Shown: positions 1 to 7,927, numbered from the stretch's first letter. The stretch: DNA of 18,026 nucleotides from Anaerolineaceae bacterium (GCA_014860845.1 JACZIY010000024.1:1-18026), one strand, 5' to 3'. Translations and numbers: made by a program. The notes: a model not told the origin generated them from the letters alone.

Positions 1-1
1 A

Positions 2-205
2 TTTATTAATGAACAAGAAAAACTAAAACAAATAAAAGAAAATGCAAAAACCATCGGAAAACCTTCATCTGCCATGCAGATTGCTGAATTAATCAAAAAT
101 CAGGTAGCAACAAGTGCATACACCACTTCACCAAAAGTCGATTTTATTCATAAGATTGAAGACATATTGGTAAAAAATCAGATCCAGTGGAAGAAAAATT
201 CGTAA
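2..205 (+). CDS. 3' end of a possible MurG/GT28-like glycosyltransferase (partial)
   Basis: An open frame enters from the left edge and ends at TAA 203-205, giving 67 visible residues. The first half, around residues 5-40, is a charged amphipathic helix followed by IGKPSSAMQIAELIK. That pattern resembles the last helix of MurG and related two-domain glycosyltransferases, where a Gly-(Arg/Lys)-Pro turn and an 'A..IA.LI' helix close the protein. About 30 polar and hydrophobic residues follow it. No catalytic part is inside the window, so the assignment rests on a short, weakly diagnostic tail. The gene lies on the same strand as the ccm operon but is separated from it by about 166 bases, and it is probably a different transcription unit. 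The reading frame is certain; the function is a guess. Confidence 0.4.
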   Translation, partial: FINEQEKLKQIKENAKTIGKPSSAMQIAELIKNQVATSAYTTSPKVDFIHKIEDILVKNQIQWKKNS

Positions 206-233
206 TATTAATGACTTCTAATATATCTCGAAG

Positions 234-261
234 TAAACAAGAAATATTTGAATGATATAAT
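234..261 (+). promoter_or_regulatory. Candidate sigma-70-type promoter for the ccm operon
   Basis: TAAACA at 234-239 (4 of 6 matches to the -35 consensus), a 16-base spacer, and a perfect TATAAT at 256-261. It lies in the 166-base gene-free AT-rich gap before ccmE and would give a leader of about 100 bases. A second, weaker pair, TTGATT 294-299 and CTTAAT 317-322 with a 17-base spacer, lies closer to the start codon. In such AT-rich DNA either could be chance. Confidence 0.33.
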
Positions 262-371
262 TTCCGTAATTCTGATAATAGAGATGTTTTTTATTGATTA
301 TAAAATTTAACCCTCTCTTAATCTCAGTATGGAAAAATAGATATTAATAATTTTGTAACCCCGGAGGTTTC

Positions 372-887
372 ATGGAAGACTCTCAAGTAACGTCACCTGC
401 AAAAGGCAGCCAAAAGAAATTTGTTTTTGGAGGAATTCTCATCATAGCTGCGATTGTTCTATTAATCATCACCAATACAAAAGCGGGTGCACAATATTTT
501 CTCACTGTTGATGAAATCGTACAACGCCAGGAAGAAATAAAAGGGAAGGATATTCGTGTTTCTGGTGCAGTATTAGGTGATACGATCGAATATGATACAG
601 AAAACCTGCTTCTTAAATTTGAAGTAGCGCATGTTCCCGGCGATAACAAAGAAATTGACGCTCAGGGTGGTCTGGCTATGGTATTGCACCAGGCAGTGAT
701 CAATCCAGATGCGAATCGAATCGCCGTTATTTATGAAGGTGTAATGCCAGATTTGCTGCAAAATGAAGCCCAGGCTATAATGACCGGAAAAATTGGGGAA
801 GATGGTGTTTTTTATGCATCTGAATTGTTATTGAAATGCCCCACAAAATACGAAGAAGCAATTCCAGAACAATCAGCTAATAGCTGA
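372..887 (+). CDS. ccmE: CcmE haem chaperone, Cys-type (CxxxY)
   Basis: This is the periplasm-facing haem chaperone of System I cytochrome c maturation. It receives haem from CcmABCD and passes it to CcmF. The protein has 171 residues: a short polar N-terminus, one membrane anchor at about 18-35, then the small beta-barrel (OB-like) domain with the family block 'YEGVMPDLL' at about 121-129 and GKIGEDGVF at 139-147. The C-terminal haem-attachment motif reads KCPTKY, with C156 and Y160, where the E. coli protein has HxxxY with haem bound to the His. CxxxY variants are known from archaea and Desulfovibrio and bind haem through the Cys. The start is ATG 372, preceded by GGAGG at 363-367. It is the first gene of the ccm operon and lies 29 bases before ccmF. 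Confidence 0.92.
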   Translation: MEDSQVTSPAKGSQKKFVFGGILIIAAIVLLIITNTKAGAQYFLTVDEIVQRQEEIKGKDIRVSGAVLGDTIEYDTENLLLKFEVAHVPGDNKEIDAQGGLAMVLHQAVINPDANRIAVIYEGVMPDLLQNEAQAIMTGKIGEDGVFYASELLLKCPTKYEEAIPEQSANS

Positions 888-916
888 TCAACCCCAGATT
901 TTATATTGGAGAATCT

Positions 917-2986
917 ATGATACCAAACCTTGGATATGGCTCTTTGGTCATCACTTTAATTGTCAGTATTTATGCGATCGTATCAGCGGTAATTGGTGAA
1001 AGAAAAAATTTATATAAGTATGTTGAAAGTGCTAGATTAGCACTTTTATTAACATTTCCACTACTGACATTAACTGTCATCAGTATCGTTGTTCTTTTAA
1101 TAAATCAAAATTATGAAGTTCAATACGTTTACAATGTTACCAGCAGTACCATGCCATTGTATTTGAAGGTCACAGCTTTATGGGGTGGGCAATCTGGCTC
1201 ACTCGTTTTTTGGGCATGGTTAATGGCTGCTTTTGGAACAGCTGTCACACTAAGAAAATGGGATCGGGATCTTGATCTTCTTCCCTGGGTGATCATTGTT
1301 TCATCTGTTACATTAGTTTTTTTCCTGATAATGATCATCGCTTTCGAAAATCCGTTTATCCGATTCTGGACTCTGCCATCAGGGGGTGAATTAGTGGCAA
1401 TGTTTGCTCCAGCTGGTAGTCAGTTGATTCTTCCATTTGATGGCAGAGGCTTAAATCCTCTACTGAGACATCCGGGAATGATCATTCATCCTCCTATGCT
1501 TTATCTAGGGTTTGTCTCATTTGTCATTCCATATGCTTTTGGTATGGCTGCACTTATTACAGGCAGAAAAGATGACCGGTGGATCCGATTAACCAGAAGA
1601 TGGACATTGGTTGCCTGGATGTTTTTATCCATCGGGCTTATTTTAGGGAGTCGATGGGCATATGATGTGCTGGGATGGGGTGGATATTGGGCCTGGGACC
1701 CGGTGGAAAATGCTGCTTTCATGCCCTGGTTATCCGGGACAGCATTTTTACATTCAGTCATGATCCAGGAAAAAAGGGGATTGTTTAAACGTTGGAACAT
1801 GATCCTGGTCATATTCACATATTCTTTGGTCATATTTGGTACATTTTTAACTCGTTCTGGTGTATTGTCTTCGGTACATGCCTTTGCTCAAAGCGCAATT
1901 GGACCAATGTTCTTTATTTTTATTGGTTTGTCTTTTATTATTTCGCTGGCATTTTTAATCAAGAGATGGGATGAGCTTCGTTCAGAAGGCGTAATGACAT
2001 CCTTATTGTCAAGAGAATCTCTCTTTTTGATTAATAATTTATTATTTATTGGTATTTTGGTAGTTGTTTTCTGGGGTACTGTCTACCCTTTGATATCAGA
2101 ATTATTTACGGGACAGAAAGTTACAGTGGGTCCACCATTTTATAACAGCACCACAGGTCCTTTATTTGCGGGTCTGTTGTTATTAATGGGAATCGCACCT
2201 TTATCTGCCTGGGGACATTCAACCTGGAAGACTTTGGGTAAGGCATTGTGGAAACCGGTAATTGGTTCACTCATTTTACTTGTTATATTGCTTGTTTCAG
2301 GTATTCGAAGTATTGGGGCATTAATTGGATTAACTGTCGCTTCCCTAGCAGCCTTTGTAACTATTTACGAATTTTGGCGTGGAATGAAAGCAAGGCACAA
2401 GAGAACCGGTGAGAATTATCTGGTTGCATTATGGAAATTGACTGTACGAAATCGAAGACGTTATGGTGGTTATGTAATTCATTTGAGCGTAGTTTTTATG
2501 GCGATTGGAATTATTGGAATTGAGCTTTTCCAGACCGAAACCCAAGGCAGGTTAGCTCCTGGCGAAAGCTTATCATTGGCTGGATATACTGTCACTTTCA
2601 ATAATCTGACAGAATTTGATGTAGCTGATGGGCGTAATGTAGCCAGGGCTGTTCTTTCAGTATCCAAAAATGGCAAAGATTTAGGTGAATTATATCCAAG
2701 ACGTGATTTCTATTATGATAGTCAACAACCAATGACGATCGCAGGTGTTCGAAGTACGGTCGAAGATGATCTATATGTCATTTTAGTAAACTGGGAACAG
2801 ATTTCATCCTTAGGAGCAACTTTTAAGGTATTCCATAACCCACTGATTAATTGGTTATGGTATGGCGGCATCCTGCTGGTTATCGGATCTTTTATTGCAG
2901 CATGGCCTGATCCAGAAAAAGAGATAGAATTAGCGCCATCAAGAATTATGAAAAAAGAGACAAGAAAGTTGGTTTCGAAACCATAA
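917..2986 (+). CDS. ccmF: CcmF haem lyase component
   Basis: This integral-membrane haem lyase of System I takes haem from CcmE and attaches it to apocytochrome CXXCH cysteines together with CcmH. It has 689 residues, close to the family's usual 640-680, and many membrane segments. The WWD haem-handling motif is at about 254-265 (WGGYWAWDPVEN). Likely haem-ligand histidines, by analogy with E. coli CcmF, are H191 (in MIIHPPMLYLGF) and H320 (in SSVHAF) outside the membrane, and H279 and H522 (in GGYVIHL) within it. The last membrane segment lies at about 655-672. The start ATG 917 has GGAG at 908-911. The next gene, ccmH, follows after 23 bases. No truncation or frameshift is seen. Confidence 0.96.
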   Translation: MIPNLGYGSLVITLIVSIYAIVSAVIGERKNLYKYVESARLALLLTFPLLTLTVISIVVLLINQNYEVQYVYNVTSSTMPLYLKVTALWGGQSGSLVFWAWLMAAFGTAVTLRKWDRDLDLLPWVIIVSSVTLVFFLIMIIAFENPFIRFWTLPSGGELVAMFAPAGSQLILPFDGRGLNPLLRHPGMIIHPPMLYLGFVSFVIPYAFGMAALITGRKDDRWIRLTRRWTLVAWMFLSIGLILGSRWAYDVLGWGGYWAWDPVENAAFMPWLSGTAFLHSVMIQEKRGLFKRWNMILVIFTYSLVIFGTFLTRSGVLSSVHAFAQSAIGPMFFIFIGLSFIISLAFLIKRWDELRSEGVMTSLLSRESLFLINNLLFIGILVVVFWGTVYPLISELFTGQKVTVGPPFYNSTTGPLFAGLLLLMGIAPLSAWGHSTWKTLGKALWKPVIGSLILLVILLVSGIRSIGALIGLTVASLAAFVTIYEFWRGMKARHKRTGENYLVALWKLTVRNRRRYGGYVIHLSVVFMAIGIIGIELFQTETQGRLAPGESLSLAGYTVTFNNLTEFDVADGRNVARAVLSVSKNGKDLGELYPRRDFYYDSQQPMTIAGVRSTVEDDLYVILVNWEQISSLGATFKVFHNPLINWLWYGGILLVIGSFIAAWPDPEKEIELAPSRIMKKETRKLVSKP

Positions 2987-3009
2987 AGGTTTGAGAAGGA
3001 AATAATTAA

Positions 3010-3528
3010 ATGAATTATAAAAACAAGGTTTTATCCAGTAAAAAAATCACACTCACCTTTTTCGTTTTAATTTTCTTAATACTTCTCATTCCGTACAGTA
3101 ACGTAATTGCACAAAATGATTATCCTACAGATGATCAAGTAAACGCCATCGCTAAAGAATTGTACTGTCCAGTCTGTGAAAACATACCTTTAGATGTGTG
3201 TCCAACACAAGCATGTGCTCAATGGAGGGCATTAATCAAAGAAAAAATGACTGCTGGTTGGACCGATGCCCAGATAAAACAATATTTTGTCGATCAATAT
3301 GGGGATCGTGTATTGGCACAACCACCAGCCAGAGGATTGAATTGGTTAGTTTATATTTTGCCCCCATTAGTTTTTGTGGGTGGTATGGTTGTTGTATATC
3401 TAAACCTGAAGAAAATCAAGAAATCACCAGAGAGAATGCTTCAAGAATCAAAAATTGATGATGATAAATATTTCCAGGAAATGGAAGAAGCTTTGAATGT
3501 TCTGAATAAAAAAGAGGACTTATCATAG
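3010..3528 (+). CDS. ccmH: CcmH thiol-redox protein with two cysteine pairs
   Basis: CcmH/CycL family protein that works with CcmF and CcmG in presenting reduced apocytochrome thiols. It has 172 residues: a hydrophobic N-terminal signal or anchor (about 13-34), a three-helix thioredoxin-partner domain, then a second membrane segment (about 112-131) and a charged cytoplasmic tail. The redox motif is YCPVCENIP, with C53 and C56, replacing the usual RCxxC. Two further cysteines follow at C64 and C69 in DVCPTQACAQW, a region where the standard family usually has 'IADSNA' and no Cys. The conserved block YGDRVLAQPP at about 97-106 corresponds to YGdfVLl.PP of the family. AAGGA at 2996-3000 precedes ATG 3010. 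The tail 'DDDKYFQEMEEAL' slightly recalls the charged segment in the two proteins encoded further downstream. Confidence 0.9.
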   Translation: MNYKNKVLSSKKITLTFFVLIFLILLIPYSNVIAQNDYPTDDQVNAIAKELYCPVCENIPLDVCPTQACAQWRALIKEKMTAGWTDAQIKQYFVDQYGDRVLAQPPARGLNWLVYILPPLVFVGGMVVVYLNLKKIKKSPERMLQESKIDDDKYFQEMEEALNVLNKKEDLS

Positions 3529-3536
3529 GAGCTATT

Positions 3537-4100
3537 ATGGAAAATTCACACATCGAAGAACCAAAAAACCAGAAAAAGCTTCCTCGTTGGGTAATTATTG
3601 TTGCTTTTACGGTTTTATTAGGATTTTTGGCATTAATGGGTTGGGGACTTAGAAATGCTCAACAAGGTCCCGTTCAGGTGGGGCAAAAAGTACCTCCTTT
3701 TGAATTAACAACATTCGAGGGATCAAAAATAAGGACAGATGATTTACTTGGAAAGGTGATTGTTATTAATTTTTGGGCATCCTGGTGTAAACCATGTGAA
3801 CAGGAAGCATCTGAATTAGAAGAAGCCTGGCGATTTTACAAAGATTCTGGAGAAGTTGTTTTTCTTGGAGTTGACTACGTCGATACTGAAACAGAAGCAA
3901 TGGGATACCTTAAAAAATTTAATATTACCTATCCCAATGGTCCTGACCTTCGAACAGCTATTTCACAGATTTTTAGAATCAGTGGTGTACCTGAAACTTA
4001 TGTGATTGATCGAGATGGAAAATTAGCTTCCAGAAAAATTGGTCCATTTGTATCCATCAATGAAATAACAAGTATGATTGATTCAGCACTAAAACAATAG
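3537..4100 (+). CDS. ccmG: CcmG/ResA-like membrane-anchored thioredoxin
   Basis: Thiol-disulfide oxidoreductase that keeps the haem-binding cysteines of apocytochromes reduced outside the cytoplasmic membrane. It has 187 residues: a cytoplasmic N-terminus, one membrane anchor at about 17-37, then a TlpA/ResA-type thioredoxin domain. Visible landmarks are the PPFELTTFEG strand at 53-62, the active site WASWCKPC with C84 and C87, and the cis-Pro loop SGVPETYVID with P152. The start ATG 3537 has AGGAG at 3527-3531, which overlaps the ccmH stop codon, so translational coupling is likely. It could equally be called resA; the symbol ccmG is chosen because of the operon. Confidence 0.92.
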   Translation: MENSHIEEPKNQKKLPRWVIIVAFTVLLGFLALMGWGLRNAQQGPVQVGQKVPPFELTTFEGSKIRTDDLLGKVIVINFWASWCKPCEQEASELEEAWRFYKDSGEVVFLGVDYVDTETEAMGYLKKFNITYPNGPDLRTAISQIFRISGVPETYVIDRDGKLASRKIGPFVSINEITSMIDSALKQ

Positions 4101-4112
4101 AGGAGAATACGC

Positions 4113-4643
4113 ATGGATATTGGATCCATTTTTTTATTGCTTGGAATTTTAGTTGTCGTTATTTTGTTTATATTTCAACCATTTATCGACGAACGCAGAA
4201 ATAAAGTCTTAATTACCCAGGCTTTACCTTCAATCGAAAAAGAAATGCATGTTTCTTCCATGCTGGCTGAAAGAGATCGAATTTTACGGGCATTACAGGA
4301 ACTTGATTTCGATTTTAATTTAGGAAAAATTCCTGAAGAGGATTATCCTACTCAACGCCAATTTTTGCTCCAAAAAGGTGCGGAAATAATCAAAAAACTT
4401 GATGAAATCAGTGGGGATGAACAAAGTTCAGACCAATTGCAAAGAATTGAAGCAACTCTCGGTGGAGATAAACTTGAGGTTCGTATTGACAACGAGAAAA
4501 TTGAAAAAGATGTTGATGTTGAATCGATGATTGCATCAAGAAAACGCTCAAAAGAATCTAAACCAGATGGCTTTTGCCCGAAATGCGGTAAGCCGGTCTC
4601 AAAAATTGATAAATTTTGTTCAAAGTGTGGGAATACTCTTTGA
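4113..4643 (+). CDS. Membrane zinc-ribbon protein with CcmI-like segment
   Basis: A 176-residue protein with three parts: an N-terminal membrane helix (about 5-22), a charged helical region with the segment ILRALQELDFDFNLGKIPEE at about 57-76, and a C-terminal zinc ribbon with C155, C158, C169 and C172 in two CxxC knuckles. The middle segment resembles the N-terminal part of CcmI/CycH ('AL.eLe.D...GkIseeEY'), which acts as an apocytochrome chaperone in proteobacterial System I; here the TPR domain is absent. Its position between ccmG and a cytochrome gene supports a helper role in cytochrome c assembly, but the exact function is not known. AGGAG 4101-4105 precedes ATG 4113, and the gene starts 12 bases after ccmG. 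The cytoplasmic side for the zinc ribbon is inferred from the charges flanking the membrane helix. Confidence 0.75.
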   Translation: MDIGSIFLLLGILVVVILFIFQPFIDERRNKVLITQALPSIEKEMHVSSMLAERDRILRALQELDFDFNLGKIPEEDYPTQRQFLLQKGAEIIKKLDEISGDEQSSDQLQRIEATLGGDKLEVRIDNEKIEKDVDVESMIASRKRSKESKPDGFCPKCGKPVSKIDKFCSKCGNTL

Positions 4644-4660
4644 TTTTTAGAAAGATAAAC

Positions 4661-6496
4661 ATGAAAAAAGCATATTATGTATTTTTTGCATTCATTTTTT
4701 TAGGATTTCTTTCTGGGTGCTCCGTTTCGTTAGCAGCGGATGTTACCCCACCTCCTAATTTAGTACAACAAGATCCAAGTCCAATGTCTCCAACTTCAGC
4801 GCCGTCTATTGTATTACCGATGATGGAGCCAGACATTTTTAATGGAGCAATCATCTACGAACAAAAGTGTGTTCCATGTCATGGAGAAACTGGTATGGGA
4901 GATGGAGCCCAGAGCAACCAATTACCAAATCCGGTTACTCCTGTTGGTGATATCAGAATTGCCAGAGATGCGAAACCGATTGATTGGTACAAAGTTATTA
5001 CCATCGGTAATTTCGAACGATTTATGCCTGGATTTCAGAGTCTAAGTGATCGAGAAAGATGGGATGTCACTGCATATGCGCTCACATTATCATTATCAGA
5101 GGACATGATAAAAAATGGCGAAGTTATTTTTAGCGAAAATTGTGTTGAATGCCACACTAAAGAAAATTTACCGCTGCAAAGCGCCAGCGCCATGGCTGAA
5201 AAATCATTGTCTGATATTTTATTGGTAATTACAACTGGAATCGATACTGAAATGCACTCATTTTCCGATTTATTATCAGATGAGGATCAATTGGCAGTTG
5301 CCAGTTATGTGCGTTATTTAGGATTCACAGAAAACAATGAAGTTGTGGAAGAATCTGGATCAGAAAATAGCAATGAAATTGAACCTAAAGAAGAAGATGC
5401 TGCATCGATTGAACAAACTAAATTTTCAATTGTTGGTGAATTGGTAAATGTGGAAACAGTACCTGAAGATTTATTCGTTACACTATCTGGTTATGATGGA
5501 ATGGATATGGTCTTTCAAGTTGAATCACCTGTTGCCGGGGATGGTTCATTCAAATTCGATGAACTAGAAAACGTTTCAGGAAGAATTTACCAAGCGTCAC
5601 TGGTGATTGATGGAATTCAACATACATCTGATGTTTTGCATGACCCAGTTACGGATGATCAAGGTAATGTAAATTTACCTATCGTAATTAAAAAGACCTC
5701 CGTGGATTCCTCAGCTTTATATGCTGAGAGAATGCATGTCTTTTTTGATTTTATAGCTGAAAATACTATCCAAATTGTTGAAATGTATGTTATCCAGAAT
5801 CCGACCGATACCGTGATTGTACCTTTAGATAACAAAACACCAGTCGTGCGTTTTATCATACCTGAAGGAGCTCAGAATTTACAATTTGAAGGAGGATTGC
5901 TTGGTAGAGAATTCATTCAATTGGAAAATGGATTTGGATCGATGCAATCATACGGGGCAAATTCATCAGTCCAGATTTTATTTGCTTATGAACTTCCTTA
6001 TGAAAAATCTTTGGATCTGGATATTCAACTACCATTACTGGTAAATGCTTCCATCTTCATGTTGCCTTCCGATACAGTTAAATTTTCAAGTGACCAATTG
6101 GTATTCTCGGGTGAAAGAGATATTCAAGGGATGAAAATCCAAACTTATTCAGGTGGGGTTATGGATGCTGAAAGTTCCATAAAAATGAGCTTGTCCGGAA
6201 AAGTAAAAGATAATGTGTCAATTGTTCAAGGTGGAAATACTACCAGTTTGGTTGTTGGCGGTTCGGTATTATTAATTACAATTTTCGGCGCGGTTTTCTA
6301 TCTGAGAAAAAAAATGAAAACAAGTGAAGTTATCAATGAAATAGAATCTGGCGAAGAGGATTTGGAAAGTTTGTTAGATGCAGTTATCGCTTTGGATGAT
6401 GCTTTTCAATCGGGTGAAATTCCGGAAAGTGCTTATTACAATCGCAGGAATGAATTAACTAAGTTGATCAAAATGAAACAAAACTCCGAGGCATAA
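4661..6496 (+). CDS. Di-haem cytochrome c lipoprotein with C-terminal membrane anchor
   Basis: A 611-residue exported protein. Residues 1-20 form a lipoprotein signal ending in the lipobox LSGC (C20). Two cytochrome c domains follow: CVPCH at 70-74 with likely Met ligand M122 (RFMPGF), and CVECH at 161-165 with likely ligand M198 (TEMHSF). After an acidic linker (about 226-252) come beta-rich domains at about 254-345 and 352-520 with no function I recognise, a membrane helix at about 529-548 followed by RKKMK, and a tail at about 560-605 with ALDDAFQSGEIPESAYYNRR, which resembles the CcmI-like segment of the preceding protein. The open frame extends upstream to an ATG at 4616, but that start would overlap the previous gene and place 15 polar residues before the signal peptide, so ATG 4661 is preferred. 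The protein is probably an electron carrier or a dedicated helper, and it is a natural client of the surrounding Ccm proteins. Confidence 0.85.
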   Translation: MKKAYYVFFAFIFLGFLSGCSVSLAADVTPPPNLVQQDPSPMSPTSAPSIVLPMMEPDIFNGAIIYEQKCVPCHGETGMGDGAQSNQLPNPVTPVGDIRIARDAKPIDWYKVITIGNFERFMPGFQSLSDRERWDVTAYALTLSLSEDMIKNGEVIFSENCVECHTKENLPLQSASAMAEKSLSDILLVITTGIDTEMHSFSDLLSDEDQLAVASYVRYLGFTENNEVVEESGSENSNEIEPKEEDAASIEQTKFSIVGELVNVETVPEDLFVTLSGYDGMDMVFQVESPVAGDGSFKFDELENVSGRIYQASLVIDGIQHTSDVLHDPVTDDQGNVNLPIVIKKTSVDSSALYAERMHVFFDFIAENTIQIVEMYVIQNPTDTVIVPLDNKTPVVRFIIPEGAQNLQFEGGLLGREFIQLENGFGSMQSYGANSSVQILFAYELPYEKSLDLDIQLPLLVNASIFMLPSDTVKFSSDQLVFSGERDIQGMKIQTYSGGVMDAESSIKMSLSGKVKDNVSIVQGGNTTSLVVGGSVLLITIFGAVFYLRKKMKTSEVINEIESGEEDLESLLDAVIALDDAFQSGEIPESAYYNRRNELTKLIKMKQNSEA

Positions 6497-6498
6497 TT

Positions 6499-7239
6499 GT
6501 GACAGCTATCATTGAAGTGCGGAATTTAATTAAACGATTTGGTCATAAACAGGTTTTACGCAAATTAGATTTCACAGTTCAACAAGGGGAGTTTGTTGCA
6601 TTGTTAGGTTCAAATGGAGCTGGAAAAACAACTTTATTACGCATACTTTCTTCTCTATCCAAACCAAATTATGGTGAAATTCGAATCGCAGGTTACTACT
6701 TACCAGGACAAGCAGTCCAGGTAAGAAAAAAATTAGGTGTTGTTTCACACCTTCCCCTTCTGTATGGAGATTTAAGTGCTGAAGAGAATCTAAAATTTTA
6801 TGGACGATTATATGGTTTATTAGATTTCCAAAATCATATTGAAGACATATTACAACTTGTAGGGTTACTAAAAAGAAAAAAGGATTTGGTTCGCACCTTT
6901 TCCAGAGGCATGCAGCAAAGATTAGCGATTGGTAGAGCGATTATTCATGATCCTGAGGTTTTGTTATTGGATGAGCCACATACGGGTTTAGACCAGGATG
7001 CAGCCAATATGTTGGATAAATTATTGCAGGAAATTGCTTCCCGGGGGAGAACGGTGGTTATGACATCGCATGATTTTCCCAGGGTAGCGAATCTGGCGAC
7101 AAGATTTGATGTACTTTATAAAGGAAAAATCCACTCTTCTAAGTTTGCAAAAGATCTTCCTCAACATGGATTATTGGCATATTACCAATCCATTGTTGAT
7201 GAAATTGATGCAGGAGGGGAGAATCAAGTTGCAGTATAA
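6499..7239 (+). CDS. ccmA: CcmA, ATPase of the haem-loading ABC complex
   Basis: Cytoplasmic ABC ATPase that powers release of holo-CcmE from the CcmABCD complex. It has 246 residues and a complete motif set: Walker A GSNGAGKTT at 37-45, the signature FSRGMQQR at 134-141 (the CcmA-like form of LSGGQ), Walker B VLLLDEP at 154-160, the D-loop around 163-168 and the H-loop TSHD with H191. The start is GTG 6499 with GAGG at 6488-6491, only two bases after the cytochrome gene's stop. The end overlaps the proposed TTG start of ccmB by 11 bases. Taken alone it could be any transporter ATPase; ccmB and ccmC directly downstream settle the identity. Confidence 0.93.
   Translation: MTAIIEVRNLIKRFGHKQVLRKLDFTVQQGEFVALLGSNGAGKTTLLRILSSLSKPNYGEIRIAGYYLPGQAVQVRKKLGVVSHLPLLYGDLSAEENLKFYGRLYGLLDFQNHIEDILQLVGLLKRKKDLVRTFSRGMQQRLAIGRAIIHDPEVLLLDEPHTGLDQDAANMLDKLLQEIASRGRTVVMTSHDFPRVANLATRFDVLYKGKIHSSKFAKDLPQHGLLAYYQSIVDEIDAGGENQVAV
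7212..7221 (+). promoter_or_regulatory. Strong ribosome binding site deciding the ccmB start
   Basis: AGGAGGGGAG inside the 3' end of ccmA, seven bases before TTG 7229. It favours the TTG start over ATG 7106 (inside ccmA, with no such site) and ATG 7259 (too far away). Confidence 0.6.
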
Positions 7240-7912
7240 AACATCATTTATTAAAGCAATGTTTGCTGTTGTGTGGAAAGACTTAATTGCAGAACTGCGT
7301 GGAAAAGAATTAATCAGCGCCATGCTGGTTTTTGCTCTTCTGGTTATCTTCATTTTTAACTTCGCCCTGGAACTAGATCCAAAAACGCGGTCTGCATTAA
7401 CCGCAGGAATCTTATGGGTCACCATCATTTTTGCTGGGAATCTGGGGCTAAATCGATCAATGGCGGTCGAAAAGGATCGAGGGTGTCTGGATGGATTATT
7501 ATTAGCGCCAGTGGATAGAACAGCCATTTACTTTGGTAAAAGTTTAGCCAACTGGATATTCATGTTAATTGTGGCTATGATCGTTTTGCCAATTTACAGT
7601 GTCCTTTACAATACCAACATCATTTCGCCAGCTTTACTATTGGTTATTCTTCTCGGTTCTGAAGGATATGTCGCAATTGGAACATTGTTAGCGAGCATGG
7701 CAGTTCAGGCTAGAACAAGAGATATATTATTACCAATTTTGTTATTTCCTGTTATATTGCCAGTTCTGATTGCAGCAGTTAAAGCGTCTGCTGGTATTTT
7801 GAGCGGATTTCCATTCGCAGATTTACAGACATGGTTCAATTTATTGATTGTTTACGATATTATTTTTACATCGGTTGCATTTATGGTTTTTGATTCCGTA
7901 GTTGAAGAATAG
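7229..7912 (+). CDS. ccmB: CcmB, membrane subunit of the haem-loading ABC complex
   Basis: Membrane partner of CcmA. The protein has about 227 residues, near the usual 220, with six hydrophobic segments and the typical opening FAVVWKDLIAELRGKE followed by EKDRGCLDGLLLAPVDR between helices. The frame is open from 7106, but the ATG there lies deep inside ccmA. TTG 7229 is preferred because a strong AGGAGGGGAG lies at 7212-7221 and the product starts with the family's N-terminal block. The alternative is ATG 7259, which gives 217 residues and less favourable spacing. With TTG the gene overlaps ccmA by 11 bases, so coupled translation is likely. ccmC begins 15 bases after the stop. Confidence 0.9.
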   Translation: MQYKTSFIKAMFAVVWKDLIAELRGKELISAMLVFALLVIFIFNFALELDPKTRSALTAGILWVTIIFAGNLGLNRSMAVEKDRGCLDGLLLAPVDRTAIYFGKSLANWIFMLIVAMIVLPIYSVLYNTNIISPALLLVILLGSEGYVAIGTLLASMAVQARTRDILLPILLFPVILPVLIAAVKASAGILSGFPFADLQTWFNLLIVYDIIFTSVAFMVFDSVVEE

Positions 7913-7927
7913 ATTTTGGAGGTGAAA

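Noticed and set aside
179..187. UGA read-through or frameshift at other CDS ends, sought after finding the selD UGA (for example near the end of the first partial gene).
   Set aside because: No other coding frame continues with family-like sequence past its stop. TGA-terminated genes such as ggt and murI end at the expected family length.
206..371. A small gene or RNA in the gap before ccmE.
   Set aside because: There is no ORF with a ribosome binding site and no stable hairpin. Only AT-rich sequence with promoter-like boxes is visible.
1501..1833. Minus-strand ORFs inside ccmF, and similar long antisense frames inside uvrC, ggt and selD.
   Set aside because: They lack ribosome binding sites and family-like sequence, and lie opposite strongly conserved genes, so they are frame shadows.
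4616..4660. ATG 4616 as the start of the cytochrome lipoprotein.
   Set aside because: It overlaps the preceding zinc-ribbon gene in another frame and would bury the lipoprotein signal peptide behind 15 residues. ATG 4661 gives a textbook lipoprotein signal.
7106..7228. N-terminal extension of ccmB starting within ccmA.
   Set aside because: The extension has no family similarity, overlaps more than 130 bases of ccmA, and lacks a ribosome binding site. A strong site precedes TTG 7229.
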